Below, one piece after another: positions 51,130-59,886 of a stretch of DNA of 64,000 nucleotides; position 1 is the first letter of the stretch, and each line of letters starts with the position of its first letter. The stretch lies in NCBI GenBank assembly GCA_964556755.1, contig CAZKXI010000005.1, positions 1-64,000 on the forward strand. Reading direction: 5' to 3'. The translations under genes were made by a program, and so were the position numbers. The notes below the pieces were generated by a model. The model was not told the DNA's origin and made no database searches. It saw only the letters and a program-made list of their open reading frames with translations. The stretch is from UBA4085 sp964556755 (lineage in GTDB: Bacteria; Acidobacteriota; Aminicenantia; Aminicenantales; UBA4085).

Positions 51130-52035
51130 ATGCCGCCAATCATCCGGCGCTTTCGGCGCCCGCCCGTCCCCCTGGCCGCCGCCGCGGCCTTCAGCCTCAT
51201 GTTCTTGGCCGCGGCCCCCGAAGTCCGGGCCGAAAAGGGCCGCGCAACCCTGCGGATCTCCAGCGGCGGATCGCTCATCTCGCCCCGCGAGCTCAACGAC
51301 TATTTGAAGGACTTTGTCCGCTCCTACCAGAGCCTCTATGGTCTGGGCGTCTCCCACGACACGACCCGGACTTTCAGCGGAGCCCGCGACTTCGAGCTGG
51401 CGCTGGACGTCCCTCTCCGCCACGGGATGATCCTCAGCGCCGCGGCCGGCCTGATCAGCGCCACTCGCGAAGGCAACTCCTTCACCATCGAGTGGGGCAC
51501 GGTGGGCGAGGACGTCGTCCGCGACGACCGGATCCGCTGCCTGGACTTCCGGCTGGGCTTGGCTTACGAGCTCCCGCTGGCGCGATGGCTGCGGCTGCGC
51601 CCCCATGCCGGAATCGACGCCTATTGGACCTTCTACGACGACGCGGGATCGCGGACCTCGCACTACGAGGGCTGGGGGGACAACGTCCAGTCCTGGACGG
51701 CCCAGACCCAGGCGTTCAACCTGGGCGGAACGGTCGGCCTGGCCCTGGACGCGACCGTCTTCAAGAGGCTCGGGCTCTTTCTGGACGCCGGGTACCGCCT
51801 GGCCCGGCTGTCGGGCTTCTCGGGAAGCTACCAGGAGACTTACAACGGGGCGGCCGAAGAGGCGGTGGAATTCCGTCTGCTCTACTACGAGGAGAGCGAG
51901 GAGTGGCTGGACACGGTCTTCAAGCGCTTCAATCTCCCCGGCGGCTGGGGCGGCGGGACCATCGCCTTCGTCCACGAGGCGGTGATCGACCTGTCCGGCC
52001 TCTTTCTCAAAGGCGGCCTGCGCGTCTCGTTCTAG
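51130..52035 (+). CDS. exported outer-membrane-barrel-like protein
   Basis: 301 residues behind GAGGAAAGG. The signal peptide ends near PEVRAEK. The body has amphipathic strands such as RDFELALDVPL, FRLGLAYELPL and GLFLDAGYRLARL, and finishes with GGLRVSF, the terminal Phe typical of proteins inserted by the outer-membrane assembly machinery. Loops hold two long acidic stretches (EESEEWLDT). Unknown family; it may be a porin-like or structural protein. Its promoter lies in the start of the divergent barrel gene. Confidence 0.7.
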   Translation: MPPIIRRFRRPPVPLAAAAAFSLMFLAAAPEVRAEKGRATLRISSGGSLISPRELNDYLKDFVRSYQSLYGLGVSHDTTRTFSGARDFELALDVPLRHGMILSAAAGLISATREGNSFTIEWGTVGEDVVRDDRIRCLDFRLGLAYELPLARWLRLRPHAGIDAYWTFYDDAGSRTSHYEGWGDNVQSWTAQTQAFNLGGTVGLALDATVFKRLGLFLDAGYRLARLSGFSGSYQETYNGAAEEAVEFRLLYYEESEEWLDTVFKRFNLPGGWGGGTIAFVHEAVIDLSGLFLKGGLRVSF

Positions 52036-52041
52036 GCCCGC

Positions 52042-53418
52042 CTACCTCTTCGCGGCGACGGGCGGCGGGGCCAGCCAGTCCTTCTTTTCTTTCGGGAATT
52101 CATCCAGGAATGACGCGTCGGCCTTGACCAGCCAGGAATAGCGGTCGTTCTTCAGGACGACCTGCTTCTTCTCGGCGTCGACTGGACCCGCCGCGAGGCG
52201 GACGATCTTCTCGGCCGGCTTCTCGGCCGCCGTGTCCTTGGTCCGAATGACGATCTCGGCCGACGGCTTGTCCAGGCCGTAGACGGCCGGCGCCTTCGGC
52301 TCGTCGATGTACTCGGCCGCCTCCAGCCCCTCGATCTTGCGCAGGAAGGTGTCGACCTTGGCGCCGTCGGCTTCCTCCTTTTCGGCTTCGTCGAAGTACC
52401 ACTTCTCATCGGCGGCCTTGTGGACCGAGAGGGCCAAGCCGCCTTTCTTGAGCTCGAGGCGGTCGGCCTGCCAGGAGAAGAAGACGGCCGCCTTGCTCTC
52501 GCGCAGGTCGGCCGGCTTGCGGTCCAGGTCGAGGAGGATGTCGGCCTCGGGAACAATGATCTTGTCGGCCTGCGAAGTGGTCGCGTAGGTCTTGTCGCCG
52601 GCCTTGTGGAGCCGGAAGACGAGCTCTTGGCTCGCGGCGGGCAGGCTCAGGGTGACGGCGTACTCGGCTTTGTCCAGGCCGTGGGCCTTGAGGTCGGCCG
52701 GGGTCTTGGTCTCGGAGACGAACTCCCTGGCCTTCAATCCGGCCAGGGCCTCGAGCAGGCTGGTCATCCGGCTCTCCTTGACCAGGGTCTTCAGGGGCGA
52801 GGTGAAGCGCCACTCGCCATCCGCCTTGCGGGCTTCCCAGGCGGAGTCCTTGGCCTTCAGCCGGACGGCGGTCACGTCCTTGGCTTCGAATCGGAAGATA
52901 TCCTTCTGGCGCAGGTCGATGAGCTTCTTGTCCAGGCTGGACTTGACGGCGCTCGGCAGGAGGACGATGCGGGGATCGCCGGCCTTCTGGGCGTACAAGG
53001 TGCCGTCCAGGGAGCTTTCCGGGCCGATCAGGATCCGGATGGGATCGGCCGCGCCTTTGACCGTCAGGGAGGCCTCGCGCTGCGGGATGTCGTACGTCTT
53101 GGGATCGCCGCCGGAGGCTTCCACGACCCGCTCGATGCGCAGGTCGGCCAGGGCCGCGGCCAGGCTGTCGGCCTCGTAGGCGTCGGCCTTCGCCTCCAAA
53201 GGCCGGCTGACCATCCACTCGCCCGCCTCGTCGCGGCGGAGAGTGAGGACGTCGGCGCCCTGCTGGAGGGAGATGGAGGTGACGTCGGCGGCGGCCACAG
53301 CCACCAGCTTCTCGCCCGCGTCGGCGCCCTCCTTGGCCGGCTTCTTGCCGACGAACAGGACCACGGCCAGGAGGCCGAGAAAGACGACGGCCAGGATCAG
53401 GGTCGTGCGGGGCTTCAC
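52042..53418 (-). CDS. DUF4340 protein of Gld-type ABC operon
   Basis: 458 residues starting in an ATGA overlap with the GldG-like gene upstream (53415-53418). One N-terminal membrane helix (about 7-23) anchors a beta-rich extracytoplasmic chain made of repeating DUF4340 units: VTSISLQQGADVLTLRRDEAG, VTAVRLKAKDSAWEARKADG and a third starting RLELKKGGLALSV, each with the W-x-F/V pattern. DUF4340 proteins usually accompany GldG-like ABC subunits. It is the last gene of the operon, next to a barrel-like protein it converges with. Confidence 0.88.
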   Translation of the reverse strand: MKPRTTLILAVVFLGLLAVVLFVGKKPAKEGADAGEKLVAVAAADVTSISLQQGADVLTLRRDEAGEWMVSRPLEAKADAYEADSLAAALADLRIERVVEASGGDPKTYDIPQREASLTVKGAADPIRILIGPESSLDGTLYAQKAGDPRIVLLPSAVKSSLDKKLIDLRQKDIFRFEAKDVTAVRLKAKDSAWEARKADGEWRFTSPLKTLVKESRMTSLLEALAGLKAREFVSETKTPADLKAHGLDKAEYAVTLSLPAASQELVFRLHKAGDKTYATTSQADKIIVPEADILLDLDRKPADLRESKAAVFFSWQADRLELKKGGLALSVHKAADEKWYFDEAEKEEADGAKVDTFLRKIEGLEAAEYIDEPKAPAVYGLDKPSAEIVIRTKDTAAEKPAEKIVRLAAGPVDAEKKQVVLKNDRYSWLVKADASFLDEFPKEKKDWLAPPPVAAKR

Positions 53419-54965
53419 AGCGCCTTCCTCCTCAGCCAGGTGCTCACGCCGTAGGCCAGGACCAGCAGCGGCAGCAGGACGACGGAGAACCAGAAGACCC
53501 TCCGCCCCTGGCCCGGTGTGAGCTGGATCGTCCTGGGATTCTGGGTCTTGGGCTGGATGGAGACGAGGTCGGCCTCCTCCGTCAGCCAGTTGGCCGCGTT
53601 GAGGAAGAGGTTGCCGTTGCCGTAGGCGTCGAAGTAGCGGTTGCCGGCGAAGTCCGAGTCGCCGAAGACGACCAGGCGCCCTTCCGGAGCGGCCTTCCCG
53701 TCCTCCCCCGTCGCGGCTTTGAGGACGGCCAGAGCGGCCAGCGGGATGGGCCCCCGCCGGTCCTTCTTCTCGTCGAAGGCGATCTCCTTGAGGGTCATCT
53801 TGGGCTTCAAGACGAAGCCCTTCTTGGCGTAGGCGGAGTCGCCCGTCCGGCCCAGCACCAGGACGCTGTCCACGCCCTCGGGCTTGGGCTCGACCGCGTC
53901 GACGGAGCGGGCCAGGGGGTAGACCGTGGCGTAGCGGAAAGCCCGGGTGATGGCGTGCTCGGTCAAGCCGCTCATGACCGGCATCAGGTAGTCGCCGCCG
54001 AGCAGCGACGGCCGGTCGAAGACGATGTCGTCCTCCAGCTTGATGCCGTAGGGGGCCAGAAAGCCGGCCAGGCCGGGGGCGGCCTGAGGATCGGCCAAGA
54101 GGAGGACGCGGCCGCCCTTCTGGAGATAGGCGGAGAGGGTCTCCCGCTCGGCCGGCGCCAGGTCCTTCTGCGGCCCGGGGACGACGAGCAGGGCGCAGTC
54201 ATCGGGCAGGGTCCCGGCCAGGGCCAGGGTCTGCTTCTTGACCTCGTAGCCCAGCTTGCCGAGCTCGTCCTTGGCGAAGGAGAAGCCGTTCTCGTCGGCC
54301 GTCTCGATGGACTTCTCGCCGTGCCCTTCCAGGAAGAGGATGGTCTTGGTCTTGGCCCGGGTCACCTTGATGACGGCGTTGGTCACGGCCTCCTCGGTCA
54401 CCTCGGTGATCCGGGTGTCTTTCTCTCCGGACTCGAAGACGATCGTGCCGTCCTGGGTGACCTCGTAGCGCTTGACCAGGCCGGGATTCTTGTCAGGGTC
54501 GATGAACTCGTATTTCACCCGGGGCGAGTGGTAGGCGTAGATCTTGAGCAGGTCCTCCAGGCGGGCCCGGCCGTAGTTCCCCTCGCGGAAGAAGCCCTTG
54601 ACCAGGACGTCCTGCTTGAGGGCCTTGGCCACCGTGATCGACTGGTCCGAGAGGCTGTGGGTCTTGGCCTCGGTGAAGTCGAAGCGCTTGTGGTAGCGGG
54701 ATCCCAGGACGTTGACCAGGGCCAGGATGCCCAGCGTCAGGACGATGATCAGGGCCAGGTTGGAGGAGTAGAGGAGCGAGCGGCGCCGGAGGCCTTTGCT
54801 CAGGTCGCCGGCGTGGAGGACGAAGTAGGCGGCCAGGGCGGCGACCCCCAGGACGGCCAGGAGAGCGGCCAGGAGGGCGCTCTGGGGCCAGACTTTGAGG
54901 GCCACGAGGGCCAGCAGCAGCAGGACGAGGCCGGCCGAGTTGAGGTGCTTCTTGATGGCGCTCAT
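53415..54965 (-). CDS. GldG-like ABC-transport auxiliary protein
   Basis: 516 residues with two N-terminal helices (about 12-50), a third near 72-88 and one at the C-terminus (VLLPLLVLAYGVSTW). Between them is the GldG periplasmic domain with RFDFTEAKTHSLSDQSI, ALKQDVLVKGFF, KTILFLEGHGEKSI and DCALLVVPGP. In gliding Bacteroidetes GldG forms an ABC complex with GldA and GldF; many other bacteria carry the same set without gliding. It lies three bases after the permease gene's stop and overlaps the DUF4340 gene. The transported substrate is unknown. Confidence 0.88.
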   Translation of the reverse strand: MSAIKKHLNSAGLVLLLLALVALKVWPQSALLAALLAVLGVAALAAYFVLHAGDLSKGLRRRSLLYSSNLALIIVLTLGILALVNVLGSRYHKRFDFTEAKTHSLSDQSITVAKALKQDVLVKGFFREGNYGRARLEDLLKIYAYHSPRVKYEFIDPDKNPGLVKRYEVTQDGTIVFESGEKDTRITEVTEEAVTNAVIKVTRAKTKTILFLEGHGEKSIETADENGFSFAKDELGKLGYEVKKQTLALAGTLPDDCALLVVPGPQKDLAPAERETLSAYLQKGGRVLLLADPQAAPGLAGFLAPYGIKLEDDIVFDRPSLLGGDYLMPVMSGLTEHAITRAFRYATVYPLARSVDAVEPKPEGVDSVLVLGRTGDSAYAKKGFVLKPKMTLKEIAFDEKKDRRGPIPLAALAVLKAATGEDGKAAPEGRLVVFGDSDFAGNRYFDAYGNGNLFLNAANWLTEEADLVSIQPKTQNPRTIQLTPGQGRRVFWFSVVLLPLLVLAYGVSTWLRRKAL

Positions 54966-54968
54966 GTC

Positions 54969-55736
54969 TTATCTCCAGCGGCGGGACTGGATGACCGAAT
55001 GGGTCAGGAACAGCCCGAAGAAGGCGAGACTGGCGTAATAGATGACGTCGGTCGTGTCCAGGATGCCCTGCGTGGCGTTGTCGAAGTGCTGGAAGAAGGA
55101 GACGTAGTTGATGACGCCCTTCCAGAAGCCGGCGGCGGCGCCGGAGGCCCAGTTCAGGATCCAGAACAGCAGCAGGGCCCCGAAGGTCAGGATGGCGGCC
55201 ACGATCTGGTTCTCGGTCAGGGAGGAGAAGAACAGCCCGATGGCCAGGAAGGCGCCGCCCATCAGCCACAGGCCGAGATAGCCGTTGAGGATGGGCAGCA
55301 GCTCCGGATTGCCGTAGAAGAAGGCGAAGACGGCCGGCAGGGCCGACAGCGCCAGCATGGCCCCCAGGACCAGGAAGGAGGCCAGGAACTTGCCCAGGAC
55401 GACCTGGGCCACCGAGACGGGCGAGGTCCAGAGCAGCTCCTCGGTGCCGATCTTCTTCTCCTCGGCGAAAAGCCGCATGGTCAGCAGCGGCACCATCAGC
55501 AGGAGGATGACGCTCATGTTGCCGAAGAGCGGGGCGAAGACCATCTGGTTGATGTTCATCTGCTGGGCGTAGTAGGGGTTCTGGGCGGCCTGCAGGGCCT
55601 GCGAGTTGAACCACCACAGCAGGCTGTAGAAGAAGAAGCCGGTCAGGACCAGGAACACGGCCATGACCGCGTAGGCGATGGGCGAGGTGAAGGAGGCCCG
55701 CAGCTCTTTCTTGATGACGACGCCGACGGCGCTCAT
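54969..55736 (-). CDS. ABC transporter permease (GldF-like)
   Basis: 255 residues from the ATG at 55736, which overlaps the ATPase stop (ATGA, 55733-55736). Six hydrophobic helices, with the ABC-2 permease motif MRLFAEEKKIGTEELLWTSPVS between helices 2 and 3 in pieces, and the coupling-helix-like VAQVVLGKFLAS. It belongs with the ATPase upstream and the GldG-like protein downstream. Inner membrane. The substrate is not known. Confidence 0.9.
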   Translation of the reverse strand: MSAVGVVIKKELRASFTSPIAYAVMAVFLVLTGFFFYSLLWWFNSQALQAAQNPYYAQQMNINQMVFAPLFGNMSVILLLMVPLLTMRLFAEEKKIGTEELLWTSPVSVAQVVLGKFLASFLVLGAMLALSALPAVFAFFYGNPELLPILNGYLGLWLMGGAFLAIGLFFSSLTENQIVAAILTFGALLLFWILNWASGAAAGFWKGVINYVSFFQHFDNATQGILDTTDVIYYASLAFFGLFLTHSVIQSRRWR

Positions 55737-56659
55737 TGGTCGACTCCTCCGGAGACGATCTTGAGGTAGAGGTCCTCGATGTTCATGGTCAGCGGCCGCA
55801 TCTCCAGCAGGCCGAAGCCGCCCTCCACGGTCCGCCGGGCGGCCTCGTCGCGGAGGTCGGAGCCCGGCTTCCACTCGACCCGCAGGCCGTCGGCCTCGGG
55901 CTCGGCCGAGGTGACGCCGGGCAGGGCTCGCAGGGCGGCCGCCGCCTCGTCGGGCGAGCGGCGGACCTTGAGGACGACGCCGTCTCTCTTCTCGACCGAG
56001 GCGGTCAGGTCGGCCAGCGACCCGGAGGCCTTCAGGCGGCCCTCGTTGATGATGACCACCCCGTCGCAGGTCTGGGTGACCTCGGCCAGGATGTGGGTCG
56101 AGAGGATGATGGTCCGATCGCCGCGCAGCGACTGGATCAGGCCGCGGATCTCGCGGATCTGGGCCGGGTCCAGGCCGATGGTCGGCTCGTCCAGGATCAG
56201 GACCTGGGGGTCGTGGACCAGGGCCTGGGCGATGCCGACCCGCTGCTTGAAGCCGCGGGAGATGTTCCGGATGAGGCGGCCCTTGACCGGCTCCAGGCCG
56301 GTGGACTTGATGACCCGGGCCACGGCGTCCTTCTTCTTCCCGGAAGGGACCTTCTTCAGATCGGCCACGAAGCCGAGATACTCGGTCACGGTCTGGTCCG
56401 GGTAGAGGGGCAGGACCTCGGGCAGATAGCCGAGAATCCTCTTGACCCGGTCGGCTTGGGCGAAGACGTCGAATCCTCCGACCGAGGCTTTCCCGTCGCT
56501 GGCCGGGAGGAATCCCGTCAAGACGCGCATGGTGGTGGTCTTGCCGGCCGCGTTCGGCCCGAGCAGGCCCCAGATGCGGCCCTTCTCGACCGAGAAGCTC
56601 AAGTCGCGGACGGCGACGAGATCACCGTATCTCTTGACCAGATGCTCGACGGCGATCAT
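55733..56659 (-). CDS. ABC transporter ATP-binding protein (GldA-like)
   Basis: 308 residues. Walker A GPNAAGKT (34-41), Q-loop GYLPEVLPLYPD, signature ISRGFKQR (133-140), Walker B VLILDEPT (153-160), D-loop and switch His in STHILAEV. The C-terminal domain (about 220-308) is the extension usual in ABC-2 type ATPases. It energises the permease that follows with overlapping codons. It starts 22 bases after argS. Confidence 0.95.
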   Translation of the reverse strand: MIAVEHLVKRYGDLVAVRDLSFSVEKGRIWGLLGPNAAGKTTTMRVLTGFLPASDGKASVGGFDVFAQADRVKRILGYLPEVLPLYPDQTVTEYLGFVADLKKVPSGKKKDAVARVIKSTGLEPVKGRLIRNISRGFKQRVGIAQALVHDPQVLILDEPTIGLDPAQIREIRGLIQSLRGDRTIILSTHILAEVTQTCDGVVIINEGRLKASGSLADLTASVEKRDGVVLKVRRSPDEAAAALRALPGVTSAEPEADGLRVEWKPGSDLRDEAARRTVEGGFGLLEMRPLTMNIEDLYLKIVSGGVDQ

Positions 56660-56681
56660 TCATGAACCTCCTCAAATGATT

Positions 56682-58616
56682 CTACATCCTCTCGGGCACG
56701 GGGATGCCCATCAGGTCCAGAGCCCGGACGAGGACGTCGCGGGCCGAGAGGAGGACCTGGAGGCGGACGGCTTTGAGAGCGGCGTTCTCCTCGTTGAGGA
56801 CGGGATATTTGTGATAGTAGCCGTTGCAGGCCTGGCAGAGGGAGAAGGCGTACTTGGCCAGGTGGCTGAACTCCAGAGCCTCGACCGCGCGCAGCACCTC
56901 GTCGTCGAGCTGGGCGGACAGGGTCAGCAGGCCCCAGGCGTCGCCCCGCTCCTGGTCCGGAAGGGAGGACAGGGCCGGCGGGTGGGCCCGGCCCTCCTCG
57001 GCGACCGCCGCCGGCGTCCGCCCCTCCCGCTCCTCGAGCTTGCGGAAGATGCTGTTCAGGCGGACGGCGGTGTACTGGAGGTAGGGGCCGGTCTCGCCCT
57101 CGAAGCTGAGGGCCTCGGCGAAGTCGAAGATGATCAGGGCGTTGCGGGTGAACTTGAGCATGAAGTAGCGCAGCGCGCCGCGGGCGATATCGCGGGCCGT
57201 GCCCCGCTTGGCCTCCTCCGGCAGATCGGGATTCCGCTTGGCGACCTCGGCGTAGGCGTTGGCCTCCAGCTTATCCAGGAGGTCGTCGGCCTTGACGCCG
57301 AGCCCTTTGCGTCCGGAGACCTCGTGGAAGGCCTTGTCCTCGTCCCCGGGAGGGATCGCCGCGCCAAGCTCCTTCATGCTCCGCGGCGAGAGGGCCACCA
57401 TCTCGTAGGAGAAGTGGGTCGACTTGGCCGCCTGGGACTCGAAGTGAAGGGCCCGCAGGCCCTGGACGACGACCTTTTGGAGGTAGGACTGGCGGGTGTC
57501 GATGACGTTGTAGACTCTGGAACCGCCGCCGAAGTGGACGTCCCGCTCGTTGGGCGTCGGGCTGCTGATCCAGACCGTCCGTTCGCCGTCCTGTTCGAAC
57601 GGCTCGTAGTAGAAGTCTCGCTCCAGGAGACCGAACTTCCACATCTGGTAGGCGATGTCCTTGCCGACATAGGTCACCGTGCCGTTGGAGCGGACGATGA
57701 TCTTCTCCTTGTCCTCCTCGTCCTCCAGGCGCATGACCCAGCAGCCGGCGTTGGGCCCCTCGCCGGCCAGGGTGATGGCGCCCTCCTGCTTGAGTCGGGC
57801 GAAGGCGGCGTCCCAGAAGCGCAGGCCCAGGATGCTGCTCTCGCAGGGCAGGACGTCGTACGAGGCGCCGATCCGCCTCATGGTGGCCAGGTGGGCCCTC
57901 AGGATGCGGCGGGAGACGTAGGCGCCCATCGCTCCGGCCTCCCCCCTGCCGTGTTCCACGTCCTTGAGGATCTCGGCCTTGCGGGCCTGGGCGGCGGGGT
58001 CGGCCTCCAGCCGGGCGGCCGTCCGGGCGTAAAGGTCCCAGCAGTAATAGTCGAAGCGCTCGATGGCCTCCAGCTCCGGCAGGGACTTCCTCTCGATCTC
58101 CAGGAAGCCGAAGACCACGTCCACGACCTGGACGCCGGTGTCGTCGATGTAGTTCTGGGCCTCGACGGCCTCGCCCCGGAAGCGCAGGCAGCGGACCAGG
58201 GTGTCGCCCAGGCAGGTGTTGCGGAGATGGCCGATATGGGCGGCCTTGTTGGGATTGATGTTGGTGTGCTCGACGATGACCTTGCGCTCGACCGGCCGCA
58301 GCGCGGTCGTGCCGGCGGCGGCCAGGCGGGCGGCGAAGAAGGCGTCCTGGTCCAGGAAGAAGTTGATATACCCGGCCCCGGCGACCTCCATGCGGGCGAC
58401 GCCGGGCAGCCCGGCCAGCCGGCCCATCATCTCCTGGGCCACGGCCCGCGGGTTGAGCTTCTGGCGCTTGGCCAGGCCGAAAGGCAGGGTCAGGGCCAGG
58501 TCGCCCATGCGGGCCTGGGGCGGGACGATGAAGTCGATGTCTTCCGGGGCGATGGGGTAGGCGCCGGCCAGGATCTCCCCGATCCGGGCCCGCAGACGGC
58601 TCTTGATGGTGTGCAT
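56682..58616 (-). CDS. argS: arginine--tRNA ligase
   Basis: 644 residues, longer than E. coli ArgRS by about 65. The N-terminal add-1 domain is followed by the HIGH motif as AHIGH (126-130) in NPNKAAHIGHLRN. The KMSKS loop is replaced by SGRKGLGVKADDL, which keeps the RKG-V part found in many ArgRS. The DALR anticodon-binding domain fills the C-terminus (LQYTAVRLNSIFRKLE). It attaches Arg to tRNA-Arg in the cytoplasm. First gene of a unit that goes on to the ABC genes 22 bases later. The -10 box ends about ten bases before the ATG and no SD is visible. Confidence 0.96.
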   Translation of the reverse strand: MHTIKSRLRARIGEILAGAYPIAPEDIDFIVPPQARMGDLALTLPFGLAKRQKLNPRAVAQEMMGRLAGLPGVARMEVAGAGYINFFLDQDAFFAARLAAAGTTALRPVERKVIVEHTNINPNKAAHIGHLRNTCLGDTLVRCLRFRGEAVEAQNYIDDTGVQVVDVVFGFLEIERKSLPELEAIERFDYYCWDLYARTAARLEADPAAQARKAEILKDVEHGRGEAGAMGAYVSRRILRAHLATMRRIGASYDVLPCESSILGLRFWDAAFARLKQEGAITLAGEGPNAGCWVMRLEDEEDKEKIIVRSNGTVTYVGKDIAYQMWKFGLLERDFYYEPFEQDGERTVWISSPTPNERDVHFGGGSRVYNVIDTRQSYLQKVVVQGLRALHFESQAAKSTHFSYEMVALSPRSMKELGAAIPPGDEDKAFHEVSGRKGLGVKADDLLDKLEANAYAEVAKRNPDLPEEAKRGTARDIARGALRYFMLKFTRNALIIFDFAEALSFEGETGPYLQYTAVRLNSIFRKLEEREGRTPAAVAEEGRAHPPALSSLPDQERGDAWGLLTLSAQLDDEVLRAVEALEFSHLAKYAFSLCQACNGYYHKYPVLNEENAALKAVRLQVLLSARDVLVRALDLMGIPVPERM

Positions 58617-58625
58617 AGCCGCGGT

Positions 58626-58631
58626 ATTATA
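58626..58631 (-). promoter_or_regulatory. -10 box of argS, near-leaderless start
   Basis: A perfect TATAAT on the minus strand at 58631-58626. Transcription would begin at about 58618-58620, two to four bases before the argS ATG at 58616. No ribosome site fits in that leader. The -35 region is weak. Confidence 0.5.
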
Positions 58632-58726
58632 TCCCAGGTAGGCGCCAAAATAACCTTTGTCTTTGCCCCGGGTCTATGGTTAACTACACCATTCCGTCCG
58701 ATATCCACCGCTCCGAGGAGTCGTCG

Positions 58727-59776
58727 ATGAAGAAGACCGCCGTCCTCCTGCTCGCCGCGGCCCTGGCCGCCGTCTCCTGTTCCTCCAAGAGGGTCGAAGG
58801 GACCAAGCTGGCCGCGGGCACGCCCGCCTACCAGCTGGCCAAGGACATCGCCGCCCTGGCCCCCCAATACGATCCCGACAAGAACGCCGTCCTGATCACG
58901 GCCAAGGGCTTCACCGTCACCGCCGGCGACGTCGTCGAGGTCATCCACGGGACGATGGGCAACGGCGCCGCCCAGCTGAAGACCATGCCGGCCGAGCAGC
59001 TGAAGACCGCCTTGGGCCGGGCCGCGGTCCAGGTCGGCGAGCGCAAGCTTTTGCTGGCCGCCGCCGCCAAGGCCGGGATGGTCGTCACGCCGGAGGAGAT
59101 CCAGGCCGTCATGGAGTCCCAATACGCGGGGGCGGGGGGCGAGGCCGCCTTCCAGGAAGCCCTCAAGAGCAACAACGTCGACGTCGCCTTCGTCAAGAAG
59201 ATGATGGGCGACGACAAGCTGATCCAGAAGTACTTCGAGGACAAGGTCTTCGCCGCCATCAAGATCGGCGACGAGGACCTCCGGAAGGCCTACGCCGAGG
59301 ACAAGACCGCGACCGTCCGGCACATCCTGCTGCTGACCCAGGGCAAGACGGACGACCAGAAGAAGGAGATCCGGACCAGGATGGAAGGCCTTCTCGAGCG
59401 GGTCAAGAAGGGAGAGGACTTCGCCGCCCTGGCCGCGGAGATGAGCGAGGACACCGGGTCCAAGGACAAGGGCGGCCTGATCGAGGACTTTCCCCGCGGC
59501 CAGATGGTCAAGCCCTTCGAGGATGCCTCCTTCACCGTGCCCGTCGGCCAGATCAGCGATATCGTCGAGACGGCCTACGGCTACCACATCGTGAAGGTCG
59601 AGAGCCGCAAGAAGGAGACCGCGCCGTTCGACGAGGTCAAGGCCCAGCTGACCGAGAGCCTCAAGGGGCAGAGGCAGCAGGCGGCCTACGAGAAGCTCCT
59701 GGCGGACCTCAAGGCCGAGGCCAAGTTCAAGGAAGTCAAGGCGGCGGACGCGAAGCCGGCGGAGCCGGCGAAGTAG
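58727..59776 (+). CDS. parvulin-type peptidyl-prolyl isomerase lipoprotein (PrsA/SurA-like)
   Basis: 349 residues from the ATG at 58727 with GAGGAG upstream. The lipoprotein signal ends at Cys in AAVSCSSK. A SurA/PrsA N-terminal chaperone domain (helices around KTMPAEQLKTALGRA and EEIQAVMESQYAG) is followed by one parvulin domain from about 205 (VRHILLLTQG, DFAALAAEMSEDTGSKDKGG, ETAYGYHIVKVES). A Lys/Ala-rich tail follows. It helps exported proteins fold in the periplasm, which fits the many secreted enzymes here. Divergent from argS. Confidence 0.92.
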   Translation: MKKTAVLLLAAALAAVSCSSKRVEGTKLAAGTPAYQLAKDIAALAPQYDPDKNAVLITAKGFTVTAGDVVEVIHGTMGNGAAQLKTMPAEQLKTALGRAAVQVGERKLLLAAAAKAGMVVTPEEIQAVMESQYAGAGGEAAFQEALKSNNVDVAFVKKMMGDDKLIQKYFEDKVFAAIKIGDEDLRKAYAEDKTATVRHILLLTQGKTDDQKKEIRTRMEGLLERVKKGEDFAALAAEMSEDTGSKDKGGLIEDFPRGQMVKPFEDASFTVPVGQISDIVETAYGYHIVKVESRKKETAPFDEVKAQLTESLKGQRQQAAYEKLLADLKAEAKFKEVKAADAKPAEPAK

Positions 59777-59886
59777 GGCGCCGCCGACGTCGGCTGCGAT
59801 CCACGGCCGGAGCCGGCGATCCGGATCGAGCCCGGCCCGTCACGGCTTTGACCGGCCGGCCGGGCGCTGGGGCCAAGGAGGGTGAT

